NCBI GenBank assembly: GCA_025356765.1
Contig: JANXRO010000397.1
Coordinates: forward strand, 1-10,093
Reading direction: 5' to 3'
DNA length: 10,093 nucleotides
Source: Hyphomicrobiales bacterium
Lineage (GTDB): Bacteria; Pseudomonadota; Alphaproteobacteria; Rhizobiales; Aestuariivirgaceae
The translations under genes were made by a program, and so were the position numbers. The notes beneath the pieces are model-generated. The model was not told where the DNA came from, ran no database searches, and was given only the letters and a program-made list of their open reading frames with translations. The first letter of the stretch is position 1; each line of letters starts with the position of its first letter. This document shows positions 1 through 6,545 of the stretch, piece by piece.

Positions 1-332
1 GTGCAAAACCCACATTGAGACGCATGGTGTTTCACCATGGCCTGTTGGATGGGGTGAAGCTTGCCGCCTAGTTTGAGATCGTCAACCGTGATCAATTCAC
101 AGCCGTGAATTTGGCCCAGAAACAAGATGCAAGCGTTGACGGCTTGATAGTGCAGTTTGCCATTTTTCACGCGGCCCAAAACCACCGTGCAGGCCCCGCA
201 ATCACCCTCGTTGCAGCCTTCTTTGGTGCCTTTGGATTTTTCATCAAGGCGCAGATAATCCAACAGCATGGATTGAGGATTGAAACTTTCAACCTGAACC
301 AGTTTGCCGCGCCTGTAAAATTCTAAAGCCAT
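1..332 (-). CDS. xdhA: Xanthine dehydrogenase small subunit, N-terminal part (runs off left edge)
   Basis: Only the first 110 codons are present; the gene continues past the left edge. The product is the iron-sulfur/FAD subunit of xanthine dehydrogenase, which passes electrons from the molybdenum subunit during oxidation of hypoxanthine and xanthine to urate. A plant-type [2Fe-2S] ferredoxin domain is visible: C40, C45 and C48 lie in a CNEGDCGAC motif, C68 is the likely fourth ligand, and C107/C110 in QCGFC open the second, helical [2Fe-2S] domain. The ATG at 332 shares one base with the stop of the upstream HIU hydrolase gene (TGATG), so translation is probably coupled. Related molybdenum hydroxylases such as CO dehydrogenase or aldehyde oxidase small subunits share this fold. 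The HIU hydrolase partner and the sequence around the cysteines favour XdhA. Confidence 0.88.
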   Translation of the reverse strand, partial: MALEFYRRGKLVQVESFNPQSMLLDYLRLDEKSKGTKEGCNEGDCGACTVVLGRVKNGKLHYQAVNACILFLGQIHGCELITVDDLKLGGKLHPIQQAMVKHHASQCGFC

Positions 333-670
333 CAACTGCCTCGATAGGTGGAATAACCAAACGGCGATAGGAGCAGTGGCACATGATAATGCTGGCCAGC
401 GTTAGAAATGCCAAAGCGAATGGGGATCACATCCAGAAACAAGGGTTCGGCCAACCCGAGGCCCAACCCACGCAAATAATCACCTGCGAAAAAGCGCAAT
501 TCATAGTGGCCAACAACAAAAGCCTCGGCTTCCAGCAGGGGTTGATCTGCTCTTCCATCTTGGTTGGTGATGATGGTTTTGAGCAGGTCTTTGCCCCAAA
601 CTTCGATTTTCAAGCCAGACGCTGGTTTTCCCAAACTTGTATCCAGCACATGTGTTGTTAGACGCCCCAT
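332..670 (-). CDS. 5-hydroxyisourate hydrolase (transthyretin-like)
   Basis: The product hydrolyses 5-hydroxyisourate, the unstable product of urate oxidation, to OHCU on the way to allantoin. With start 670 it has 112 residues, the normal family length. Signature residues are present: H7 in TTHVLD, R40 in NQDGRAD, a HYHVPLLLSPFGYSTYRGS C-terminal block with H94/H96, and the terminal YRGS characteristic of HIU hydrolases rather than true transthyretins. The frame stays open upstream to an ATG at 748, but the ATG at 670 is preceded by AGGAG at good spacing and gives the usual MGRLTTHVLD beginning; an ATG at 676 sits too close to that site. The stop overlaps the xdhA start by one base. Urate oxidase and OHCU decarboxylase are not in the window. 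The gene is often named uraH, pucM or hiuH. Confidence 0.93.
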   Translation of the reverse strand: MGRLTTHVLDTSLGKPASGLKIEVWGKDLLKTIITNQDGRADQPLLEAEAFVVGHYELRFFAGDYLRGLGLGLAEPLFLDVIPIRFGISNAGQHYHVPLLLSPFGYSTYRGS

Positions 671-689
671 GATCATATCTCCTGGTCCT

Positions 690-717
690 AACCTATCGCA
701 AACTGAGATATTGGCAA
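690..717 (-). promoter_or_regulatory. Possible promoter of the HIU hydrolase-xdhA operon
   Basis: On the minus strand a TTGCCA box (712-717) is followed after 16 bases by TAGGTT (690-695), placing transcription start just upstream of the AGGAG site. Both hexamers are weak matches to sigma-70 consensus, so this is tentative. The same 671-789 interval must also hold the divergent infA promoter, for which I saw no convincing pair of boxes. Confidence 0.25.
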
Positions 718-789
718 GATTGCTGGCAAAGCTTGATTTTGCGGCCATTCCGGTTCAAAGGAGGCGAAGTTTGAACTTGAAGGATTTTC

Positions 790-1011
790 ATGGCTAAAGA
801 AGAATTGCTGGAATTTGAAGGCACCGTTGCCGAACTTTTGCCGAACGCGACGTTTCGGGTGAAGTTAGACCATAATTCCCACGAAATTATCGCTCACACC
901 TCTGGCAAAATGCGCAAGAACCGCATTCGTGTTTTGGCTGGTGATCGCGTGATGGTTGAAATGACGCCCTATGATTTGACCAAGGGCCGCATTAATTACC
1001 GGTTTAAATAA
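790..1011 (+). CDS. infA: Translation initiation factor IF-1
   Basis: IF-1 binds the ribosomal A site during initiation and assists IF-2 and IF-3; it is essential and cytoplasmic. The 73-residue product is a complete single OB-fold (S1-like) protein of normal length. The sequence has the standard IF-1 layout: MAKEELLEFEGTV, then the ATFRVKLDHNSHEIIAHTSGK core, the MRKNRIRVLAGDRV strand, and the TPYDLTKGRINYRFK end. An AAGGA lies a few bases upstream of the ATG, with a stronger AAAGGAGG further up at about 757-764. The maf gene starts two bases after the stop, so infA, maf and yacG probably form one transcript. Confidence 0.98.
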   Translation: MAKEELLEFEGTVAELLPNATFRVKLDHNSHEIIAHTSGKMRKNRIRVLAGDRVMVEMTPYDLTKGRINYRFK

Positions 1012-1013
1012 CA

Positions 1014-1652
1014 ATGGTTGAAACGCGCGTGAAATTGGTTTTGGCCAGTGCTTCACCGCGCAGGTTGGCTTTGCTTGACCGGATTGGTTTGGCGCCAGAC
1101 CTTTTAAACCCCGCTGATGTTGATGAAACGCCCGAGCGGCGTGAAACCCCGCGCAGGCTTTCCATTAGGCTGGCAGAGGCCAAGGCCGAGAAAGCCAGCT
1201 TGGCACCACAAGTGAAAAGCTTAGGTGCTGGGATTTATATTTTGGCGGCAGATACCGTGGTGGGCCTTGGCCGCAGAATTTTGCCAAAGGCCGAAACCTA
1301 TCAAGATGCCAAAGACTGTCTCACACTTTTATCTGGGCGTTCGCATTGGGTTTACTCAACCGTGTGTTTGCTGGCACCCGATGGCGGCAAAACCACACGC
1401 TGCGTTGAAACCAAAGTTCGTTTCAAACGCCTTTCACGAGAAGATTTGGAAAGCTATTTAAAAAGCGAAGAATGGAAAGGCAAGGCCGGCGGCTATGCCA
1501 TTCAAGGCCGGGCCGAAGCGTTCGTACGCAATTTAGCTGGATCCTATTCCGCGGTTGTTGGTCTGCCGCTCTATGAAACTGTGACGCTGTTGCAAGGGGC
1601 TGGCTTTCCGGTTCAACACCGCTGGATGACAGCGCCTGCAAGTGGCCTTTAA
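1014..1652 (+). CDS. maf: Maf family nucleotide pyrophosphatase
   Basis: Maf proteins hydrolyse non-canonical or modified nucleoside triphosphates to monophosphates, acting as house-cleaning enzymes, and have been linked to septum formation. The 212-residue protein has the family motifs in order: the phosphate-binding ASASPRR at residues 11-17, the catalytic acidic AADT (D80), GKAGGYAIQG at 156-165, and GSYSAVVGLPLYET around 176-188. Length is slightly above the usual 190-200 residues, mainly from the arginine-rich stretch near residues 40-52 and the C-terminal tail. The exact substrate class (dTTP/UTP type or m7GTP type) cannot be fixed by eye. It sits between infA and yacG, a common alphaproteobacterial order. 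Confidence 0.95.
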   Translation: MVETRVKLVLASASPRRLALLDRIGLAPDLLNPADVDETPERRETPRRLSIRLAEAKAEKASLAPQVKSLGAGIYILAADTVVGLGRRILPKAETYQDAKDCLTLLSGRSHWVYSTVCLLAPDGGKTTRCVETKVRFKRLSREDLESYLKSEEWKGKAGGYAIQGRAEAFVRNLAGSYSAVVGLPLYETVTLLQGAGFPVQHRWMTAPASGL

Positions 1653-1661
1653 GCGAGGCGC

Positions 1662-1841
1662 ATGATGGCCGAGGTTTTGCACTTTATGAAACGCAAGCCC
1701 TGCCCCATTTGTAAAAAGCCTTCTGATGTTAAATTTCATCCGTTCTGTTCGAACCGCTGCAAAGATGTTGATCTTTCACGATGGTTCACCGGCTCTTATG
1801 CCATTCCGGTGATTGATGATGAACCGGACGAGACCGCCTAA
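1662..1841 (+). CDS. yacG: DNA gyrase inhibitor YacG (small zinc protein)
   Basis: This short gene encodes 59 residues. In E. coli, YacG binds GyrB and inhibits DNA gyrase. The zinc site is clear: C14-x2-C17 in KPCPICKK and C29-x3-C33 in PFCSNRCKD, followed by the family motif VDLSRWFTGSYAIP and an acidic tail. Two ATG codons stand in tandem at 1662 and 1665, and a third in-frame ATG at 1686 (MKRKPCPIC) is a possible start; the ribosome-binding site is weak (GAGG before 1662), so the exact start is uncertain. It begins nine bases after maf ends and is the last gene of the run. Its TAA (1839-1841) overlaps the stop codon of the convergent YqgE/AlgH gene. Confidence 0.93.
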   Translation: MMAEVLHFMKRKPCPICKKPSDVKFHPFCSNRCKDVDLSRWFTGSYAIPVIDDEPDETA

Positions 1842-2413
1842 GCGCGCCCAAAATCGCTTGATAACATTGAAGGATCAACGCCCAGCTTTTTTAACGCGGC
1901 TTCATATTGGTGGCCTGCGTCAGTGGCAAAGATCAGCTCCTGATCAGCATAACAATGCAGCCAGCCATTGCGCATGATTTCATTTTCTAACTGGCCGGGC
2001 GACCAGCCCGCATAGCCCAAAGCCAAGATTTTTCGGGATGGGCCTTTTCCAAGAGCAATGGCTTTTATAATATCAACCGTGGCGGTTAAGGCAAAATCAG
2101 CTGATACGCGCAAGGTTTCTTCAGACATATAATCAGTTGAATGCAGCACAAAGCCTTGAAATTGTTTCACCGGGCCACCCAGCATCACAGGCAATTGCAA
2201 AATATCCGGGCTGGTGTGATCGAGTTTCAATTTTTCGGCCATGTCGGCAAAAATCATTCGGGGTGCAGGTTTGTTGATTACAAGGCCCATGGCGCCATCA
2301 ACCGAATGGGCGCATAAAAACACCACAGACTTGGAAAAATCATCGCCTTGAATAGAAGACATGGCGATCAAAACTTTGCCTTTGAAGGAAATGCGCTTAG
2401 CCATGGCATTCAC
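1838..2413 (-). CDS. YqgE/AlgH family protein (UPF0301)
   Basis: The 191-residue product matches the YqgE/AlgH family in length and sequence: GKVLIAMSSIQGDDFSKSVVFLCAHSVDGAMGLVINKP is split by eye into the usual N-terminal strands, followed by LPVMLGGPVKQFQGFVLHS, and LALGYAGWSPGQLENEI near the C-terminal third. The family has a solved fold but no settled biochemical activity; AlgH was first named for an effect on alginate regulation in Pseudomonas. The frame opens with GTG at 2413, but the ATG at 2404 (MAKRISFKGK) is equally plausible because no clear Shine-Dalgarno precedes either. Its TAG overlaps the yacG stop, leaving no room for an intergenic terminator. It diverges from the redox gene beginning at 2482. 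Confidence 0.9.
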   Translation of the reverse strand: MNAMAKRISFKGKVLIAMSSIQGDDFSKSVVFLCAHSVDGAMGLVINKPAPRMIFADMAEKLKLDHTSPDILQLPVMLGGPVKQFQGFVLHSTDYMSEETLRVSADFALTATVDIIKAIALGKGPSRKILALGYAGWSPGQLENEIMRNGWLHCYADQELIFATDAGHQYEAALKKLGVDPSMLSSDFGRA

Positions 2414-2481
2414 ATTAGTCTGGTTTTGTTATTACGGGAAGGTGATTGGATGTTTTTTAGGTTTTCTATAAAAGCATTGCC

Positions 2482-2556
2482 ATGAACCGCAGAAACTTTT
2501 TTTTATTGGCCTCGACAATAGGCTTTATCAGGCCCGCCTTTGCATCTGAGCCTTAG
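2482..2556 (+). other. Signal-peptide coding stretch ending in an in-frame TAG
   Basis: From the ATG at 2482 the frame reads a complete export signal: MNRRNFF, a hydrophobic core, then RPAFA as a likely signal-peptidase site (AFA before SEP). Codon 25 is TAG (2554-2556), and the same frame continues directly into the DsbD-like domain. The stretch is clearly the natural N-terminus of the next gene. The paired arginines before FF resemble a twin-arginine motif, though Sec export is also possible. Confidence 0.75.
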
Positions 2557-3213
2557 TTGACTGAGTTGTGGGACGGTGGCCGCCAGGGCGAAGACTTTAT
2601 CGGCTTGTTGCATGTTGGCTTGGACGACGGGTGGAAGACCTATTGGCGTGTGCCGGGCGAGGCTGGCATTCCGCCACAGATCGATGTGAAGGGCGACAAT
2701 GTTGCGTCCTTCCGTGTGGATTTTCCTTTGCCGCAACGCATTGTGGATGGCAGTGGCGAGGCCATTGGCTATCACCATGAGGTGGCTTTCATCATTTATG
2801 TGAAGGCAAAGGATGCGGCAAAGCCTGTGGGGGTTGATGTTTCGGCTTTTTATGGCGTGTGCAAAGATATTTGTCGGCCTGCGAAATTTGCAGTTTCAGC
2901 CACACTGGGTGTGGAGCAAACCCATGCTGTTGACGTGGCCACATGGCAAGCACAGATCCCCAAGACTGATCAATTTGCCAACGACCCTGATGTGGTGGAT
3001 GGATATTTAATTCTCAAAATGATGAAACCCGTTGACGATATTTTTGTGGAAGGGCCAGAGCAATTGTATTTTCGCAAGCCTGAATTTAATGGCACCACCG
3101 CGCGGTTGAAAATTGATGGCTTAAAGACCGGTGAAAAATTGATGGGTGTGGATTTGCGTCTAACAGCCACAGTGGGTGGCTTGGCCCTTGAACAGAAAGT
3201 TATGCTCGCTTAA
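2557..3213 (+). CDS. DsbD N-terminal-domain protein, cut off from its signal peptide by an amber codon
   Basis: The open part encodes 218 residues resembling the periplasmic N-terminal domain of DsbD-type thiol:disulfide reductases (the domain family called DsbC/DsbD-alpha). These carry electrons from membrane partners to periplasmic thiol proteins. Visible marks are the GLHVGLDDGWKTYWRVPGEAG-like opening, and a cysteine pair C102/C106 in FYGVCKDICRPA, the family's redox motif. No membrane segments are present, so it is a stand-alone domain. The frame opens at TTG 2557, immediately after TAG 2554-2556. Translation from TTG would give an unexported protein in the wrong compartment, so either the gene is a recent nonsense pseudogene, the TAG is read through, or the base call is wrong. 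The peroxiredoxin gene follows after 21-30 bases, consistent with a redox operon. Confidence 0.72.
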   Translation: MTELWDGGRQGEDFIGLLHVGLDDGWKTYWRVPGEAGIPPQIDVKGDNVASFRVDFPLPQRIVDGSGEAIGYHHEVAFIIYVKAKDAAKPVGVDVSAFYGVCKDICRPAKFAVSATLGVEQTHAVDVATWQAQIPKTDQFANDPDVVDGYLILKMMKPVDDIFVEGPEQLYFRKPEFNGTTARLKIDGLKTGEKLMGVDLRLTATVGGLALEQKVMLA

Positions 3214-3215
3214 GG

Positions 3216-3240
3216 CATCATCCAACAAGCAAGGATGATG
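3216..3240 (+). promoter_or_regulatory. Hairpin over the ribosome-binding site and first start codons of the peroxiredoxin gene
   Basis: CATCATCC (3216-3223) pairs perfectly with GGATGATG (3233-3240) across a nine-base loop. The right arm contains part of the AAGGA Shine-Dalgarno (3231-3235) and the first two ATG codons. The stop codon of the upstream redox gene is at 3211-3213, so a ribosome terminating there would open the stem. This suggests translational coupling. There is no U-tract, so it is not a terminator. Confidence 0.45.
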
Positions 3241-3243
3241 ATG

Positions 3244-3723
3244 ATGATTAAGATGGGCGAGAAGTTACCAGCAGCAGAATTTATCAGCCACAATGCCGAT
3301 GGCCAGATTAAGCTTTCAACGGATCAGATTTTTTCGGGCAAGAAAGTTGTGCTGTTTGGCGTTCCGGGTGCGTTTACGCCCACATGCTCGATGAACCACC
3401 TGCCTGGATTTTTAGAGCATTTTGAAGCGATCAAAGCCAAGGGCGTTGACACCATTGCCTGCACATCGGTGAATGATGGGCATGTGATGAAGGCTTGGGC
3501 CAAGGCTTCAGGTGGCGAGGGCAAGATTGTGTTTCTGGCTGATGGCAACGGCACGTTTGCCACGGCGTGCGGGCTTCAAGTTGATTTGAATGTGGCAGGC
3601 ATGGGGCTTCGCTCTAAGCGGTATTCCATGATTGTTGAAAATGGAACCGTGATGGCCATCAACGTTGAAGATAAATCTGGCGTGAATGTTTCAGGAGCCG
3701 AAACAATTTTGGCGCAGCTTTAA
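3244..3723 (+). CDS. Peroxiredoxin, Prx5/hybrid-type
   Basis: The product reduces hydrogen peroxide and organic hydroperoxides through a peroxidatic cysteine, using thioredoxin, glutaredoxin or glutathione as donor. The active-site block VLFGVPGAFTPTCS places the peroxidatic Cys at residue 48 (start 3244), and GLRSKRYSM carries the conserved arginine. Two further cysteines lie near residues 73 and 109; a resolving role for either cannot be settled by eye. Length, 159 residues, is normal for the subfamily. Four in-frame ATGs stand in a row (3235, 3238, 3241, 3244), with another at 3253; AAGGA at 3231-3235 fits 3241 or 3244 best, and MIKMGEKLP resembles known family starts. No signal peptide is present, so it is cytoplasmic. 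Its TAA overlaps the stop of the convergent permease gene within TTAA. Confidence 0.95.
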   Translation: MIKMGEKLPAAEFISHNADGQIKLSTDQIFSGKKVVLFGVPGAFTPTCSMNHLPGFLEHFEAIKAKGVDTIACTSVNDGHVMKAWAKASGGEGKIVFLADGNGTFATACGLQVDLNVAGMGLRSKRYSMIVENGTVMAINVEDKSGVNVSGAETILAQL

Positions 3724-4943
3724 CCTTTGTTTTTGTAATAGACATCCAAGAACACGGCCAGCATCAACACGGTTCCCTTGATCACGAACTGCCAATCAAT
3801 GCCAATGCCCATGATGGACATGCCATTGTTCATCACTCCGATGATGAAGGCGCCGATGACCGCACCGATGATTTTACCAACGCCGCCTGTGACCGCAGCA
3901 CCACCGATGAAACAGGCGGCGATAACTTCAAGTTCAAAACCGGCACCAGCTTTTGGTGTTGCCACATTGAGACGCGCTGCAAAGATCAACCCGCCCAAGG
4001 CTGCCAAGGCACCCATGATGGTGAAAATCCAGAAGGTTAAACGTTCGGTGTTCACGCCAGAAAGTTTGGCGGCTTTTTCATTGCCGCCCATGGCATAAAT
4101 GCGGCGGCCAAACGTCGTGCGCGTGGTGATAAACATGAACAGTGCGATCAACGTGAACATGACCACCAACACCGTGGGCAAGCCTTTATAGCGCGCCATG
4201 ATGAAGCTAAACCCAACCAACGCCACCGCAATCAACACATTGCGGCCATAGAAAATGGCTTGGGGTTCTTCAGCCAAACCATGGGCCAATTGGCTGCTGC
4301 GCGTTCTGAAATTGAAAAAGATCAAAACCACGGTGATGACTGTGCCGATGAGCAGGGCCAAAAGATTAAAGGGCGCGCCAAACATTTGAACGCCAAAAAT
4401 ATCGGGAATGAAGCCTGTGCTGAGAAGCTGAAATGTTTCAGGCAAAGGGCCAACAGATGCGCCGCCCAAAACTGAAAGTGCAAGCCCTTTAAAAATCAAC
4501 ATGCCAGCCAAGGTGACGATGAAGGCCGGAATTTTATAATAGGCAATGAAATAGCCTTGAACAGCACCAATCGCCGCGCCCAAAGCAAGACACAAAATGG
4601 AAGCCGTGACAAAATCAAACTTCGGGACGGTGAACAAATCTGGGTTGGGCGAAGTGCCTGTCATCAACACGGCAGCCATTGCGCCAATGAAACCTGAGAC
4701 TGAGCCCACTGATAAATCAATATGGCCCGCCACAATCACCAGCAACATGCCAAGCGCCATCACTACGATGTAGCTGTTTTGCAAGAGAAGATTGGTTACA
4801 TTCACCGGCTTGAACAAAGTGCCATTGGTGTTGAATTGGAAGAACACCATGATTGCCAGCAGCGACAGCAACAGGGCATAATCTCGAATATTGCTTTTGA
4901 TAAAACGCATGAAATCTGGTTTTACTTGGGTTGTATCAGTCAT
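3720..4943 (-). CDS. gguB: Sugar ABC transporter permease, GguB/MmsB-like
   Basis: This is the integral membrane subunit of a monosaccharide ABC importer of the ribose/xylose permease family. The 407 residues hold roughly ten hydrophobic segments after a short cytoplasmic N-terminus, beginning at DYALLLSLLAIMVFF. Family marks include ALGMLLVIVAGHIDLSVGS in the early transmembrane region and the late GGAAVTGGVGKIIGAVIGAF loop thought to contact the ATPase, followed by the terminal segment near VLMLAVFLDVYYKNK. It overlaps the upstream ATPase gene by eight bases (ATGACTGA), so the two are translationally coupled. In Agrobacterium the ChvE-GguA-GguB set takes up arabinose, xylose, glucose and galactose; the substrate here is inferred from gene order and similarity only. 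XylH is the closest alternative name. Confidence 0.92.
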   Translation of the reverse strand: MTDTTQVKPDFMRFIKSNIRDYALLLSLLAIMVFFQFNTNGTLFKPVNVTNLLLQNSYIVVMALGMLLVIVAGHIDLSVGSVSGFIGAMAAVLMTGTSPNPDLFTVPKFDFVTASILCLALGAAIGAVQGYFIAYYKIPAFIVTLAGMLIFKGLALSVLGGASVGPLPETFQLLSTGFIPDIFGVQMFGAPFNLLALLIGTVITVVLIFFNFRTRSSQLAHGLAEEPQAIFYGRNVLIAVALVGFSFIMARYKGLPTVLVVMFTLIALFMFITTRTTFGRRIYAMGGNEKAAKLSGVNTERLTFWIFTIMGALAALGGLIFAARLNVATPKAGAGFELEVIAACFIGGAAVTGGVGKIIGAVIGAFIIGVMNNGMSIMGIGIDWQFVIKGTVLMLAVFLDVYYKNKG

Positions 4944-6474
4944 TTTTTTGTCCGTATGATTTCATAATGGCGCGCATGATTTTTTCTTGGCTGGCTTCTT
5001 TGGCGGGCATTTCTGCCACAAATTTTCCTTCGTTCATCACATAGATGCGATCGGAAATTCCGAGCAGTTCTTGCATTTCAGATGAGATGACAATGACGGC
5101 TTTGCCCGCTTCAGCCAATTTGTTGATGATGCCATAAATTTCATATTTGGCACCCACATCAATGCCGCGCGTGGGCTCATCCAAAATCAAAACATCGGGG
5201 CCAGAAAACAGCCATTTTGACAAAACAACTTTTTGTTGATTGCCGCCTGAAAGATTAACTGTGGTTTGAAAAACTGACGAACAGCGAATGCCCAGTTCAC
5301 GGCGATATTTGTTGGCGATGGCCAATTCCACCAAATCATCCACCACCGAATATTTTGCAACGCCATCCAAGTTGGCCAGCGTGATGTTGTGTTTGATGTG
5401 ATCAATCAACACAAGGCCATAAGTTTTGCGATCTTCGGTGGCGTAAGCCAGCCCTGCGTCCATGGCTTTGGGAATGGTGCTCACATCAACTGGCTTGCCG
5501 TGGATGAACACCTCGCCGGTAATTTTTTGGCCGTAAGCTTTGCCAAAAATTGACATAGCCAATTCTGTGCGCCCGGCCCCCATAAGGCCCGCAATGCCCA
5601 CAACTTCGCCAGCTTTGACATGAAGATCAATATTCTTGATCATCTGGCGTTCAGCATGAAGCGGGTGATAACAGCTCCAATTTTTGACTTCAAAAATGGG
5701 GTCTTTTATTTGGGCTGTGCGGGGCGGGAAACGATCTGTCAACTCGCGGCCCACCATGGCTTTAATGATGCGGTCTTCGCTGATTTTTTCGGCGTGGCAA
5801 TCCAGCGTATCCACCGTCATGCCATCACGAATAACAGTGATGCGATCTGCCACTTTGGAAATTTCATTCAGCTTATGGGAAATCATAATGGATGAAATGC
5901 CTTGGCTGCGCAATTCCATGAGCAAGGCCAGCAGGGCATTTGAATCGGTTTCATTCAAACTCGATGTGGGCTCATCTAAGATGAGCAGCTTTACTTTTTT
6001 GTTGAGCGCCTTGGCAATTTCCACAAGTTGCTGTTTGCCTGTGCCCAGATTGGTGATGAGCGCGTTAGGGTGTTCATTCAAGCCTACTTTTTTCAAAAGG
6101 TCTTTGGTGCGGGTGATGGCTTCGAACCAATTGATCACGCCATATTTGGCAGTTTCGTGGCCCAAGAAAATATTTTCAGCAATCGACAAAAGCGGCACCA
6201 AAGCCAGCTCCTGGTGGATGATGATGATGCCCGAATCTTCGCTGTCTGAAATTTTGCCGAACTTGCGTTCACTGCCTTCAAAGTGAATTTCGCCGGAATA
6301 GGTGCCGTGGGGATAAACGCCTGAAAGCACCTTCATCAAGGTGGATTTGCCAGCGCCGTTTTCTCCCACAACTGCGAGAATTTCAGCCGGCCTCACATCA
6401 ATGTTCACATCCGAAAGCGCTTTTACGCCCGGAAATGTTTTTGTAATGCCGCGCATTTCCAGAATGGGCTGCAT
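4936..6474 (-). CDS. gguA: Sugar ABC transporter ATP-binding protein, GguA-like (two ABC domains)
   Basis: The product is the cytoplasmic motor of the importer, with two fused nucleotide-binding domains. In a 512-residue protein starting at 6474, domain 1 has Walker A GENGAGKST (37-45), signature NLGTGKQQLVEIAKAL (142-157) and Walker B LLILDEPT (163-170). Domain 2 has a degenerate Walker A GLMGAGRTE lacking the GKS/T lysine (296-304), signature LSGGNQQ (408-414) and Walker B VLILDEPTR (428-436). Degeneracy of the second site is usual in the RbsA/MglA/XylG group. The frame extends to an ATG at 6516, but that lies inside the hairpin after the binding-protein gene. The ATG at 6474 has AGGGGAG upstream and gives the usual MQPILEMRGITKTFPGVKAL opening. 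XylG/MmsA are alternative names. Confidence 0.94.
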   Translation of the reverse strand: MQPILEMRGITKTFPGVKALSDVNIDVRPAEILAVVGENGAGKSTLMKVLSGVYPHGTYSGEIHFEGSERKFGKISDSEDSGIIIIHQELALVPLLSIAENIFLGHETAKYGVINWFEAITRTKDLLKKVGLNEHPNALITNLGTGKQQLVEIAKALNKKVKLLILDEPTSSLNETDSNALLALLMELRSQGISSIMISHKLNEISKVADRITVIRDGMTVDTLDCHAEKISEDRIIKAMVGRELTDRFPPRTAQIKDPIFEVKNWSCYHPLHAERQMIKNIDLHVKAGEVVGIAGLMGAGRTELAMSIFGKAYGQKITGEVFIHGKPVDVSTIPKAMDAGLAYATEDRKTYGLVLIDHIKHNITLANLDGVAKYSVVDDLVELAIANKYRRELGIRCSSVFQTTVNLSGGNQQKVVLSKWLFSGPDVLILDEPTRGIDVGAKYEIYGIINKLAEAGKAVIVISSEMQELLGISDRIYVMNEGKFVAEMPAKEASQEKIMRAIMKSYGQKND

Positions 6475-6503
6475 CGCACTCCCCTGTTTTTTGACAAAAG
6501 AAC

Positions 6504-6531
6504 ACGGGCCTTGCAAATATGCAAGGCCCGT
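6504..6531 (-). terminator. Strong hairpin between binding-protein and ATPase genes
   Basis: A perfect 12-base inverted repeat (ACGGGCCTTGCA at 6504-6515 and its complement at 6520-6531) closes on a four-base loop. In the direction of transcription (minus strand) the stem is followed by GTTCTTTTG, a broken U-rich tract, so it probably terminates only part of the transcripts. It may also protect the upstream mRNA from 3' decay. Such elements are common after periplasmic binding-protein genes and explain why that subunit is made in excess over the membrane and ATPase subunits. Confidence 0.8.
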
Positions 6532-6545
6532 TATTTCATACCGAA

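Noticed and set aside
2554..2556. Selenocysteine or pyrrolysine at the interrupted codon
   Set aside because: The codon is TAG, not TGA, so selenocysteine is excluded. Pyrrolysine would need a dedicated tRNA and synthetase, and the position lies just after the signal peptide, not at a known catalytic site.
5684..6286. 200-residue open frame on the plus strand inside the ATPase gene
   Set aside because: It is antisense to a double-ABC ATPase whose motifs are all intact, and its translation is serine/methionine-rich low-complexity sequence with no recognisable domain.
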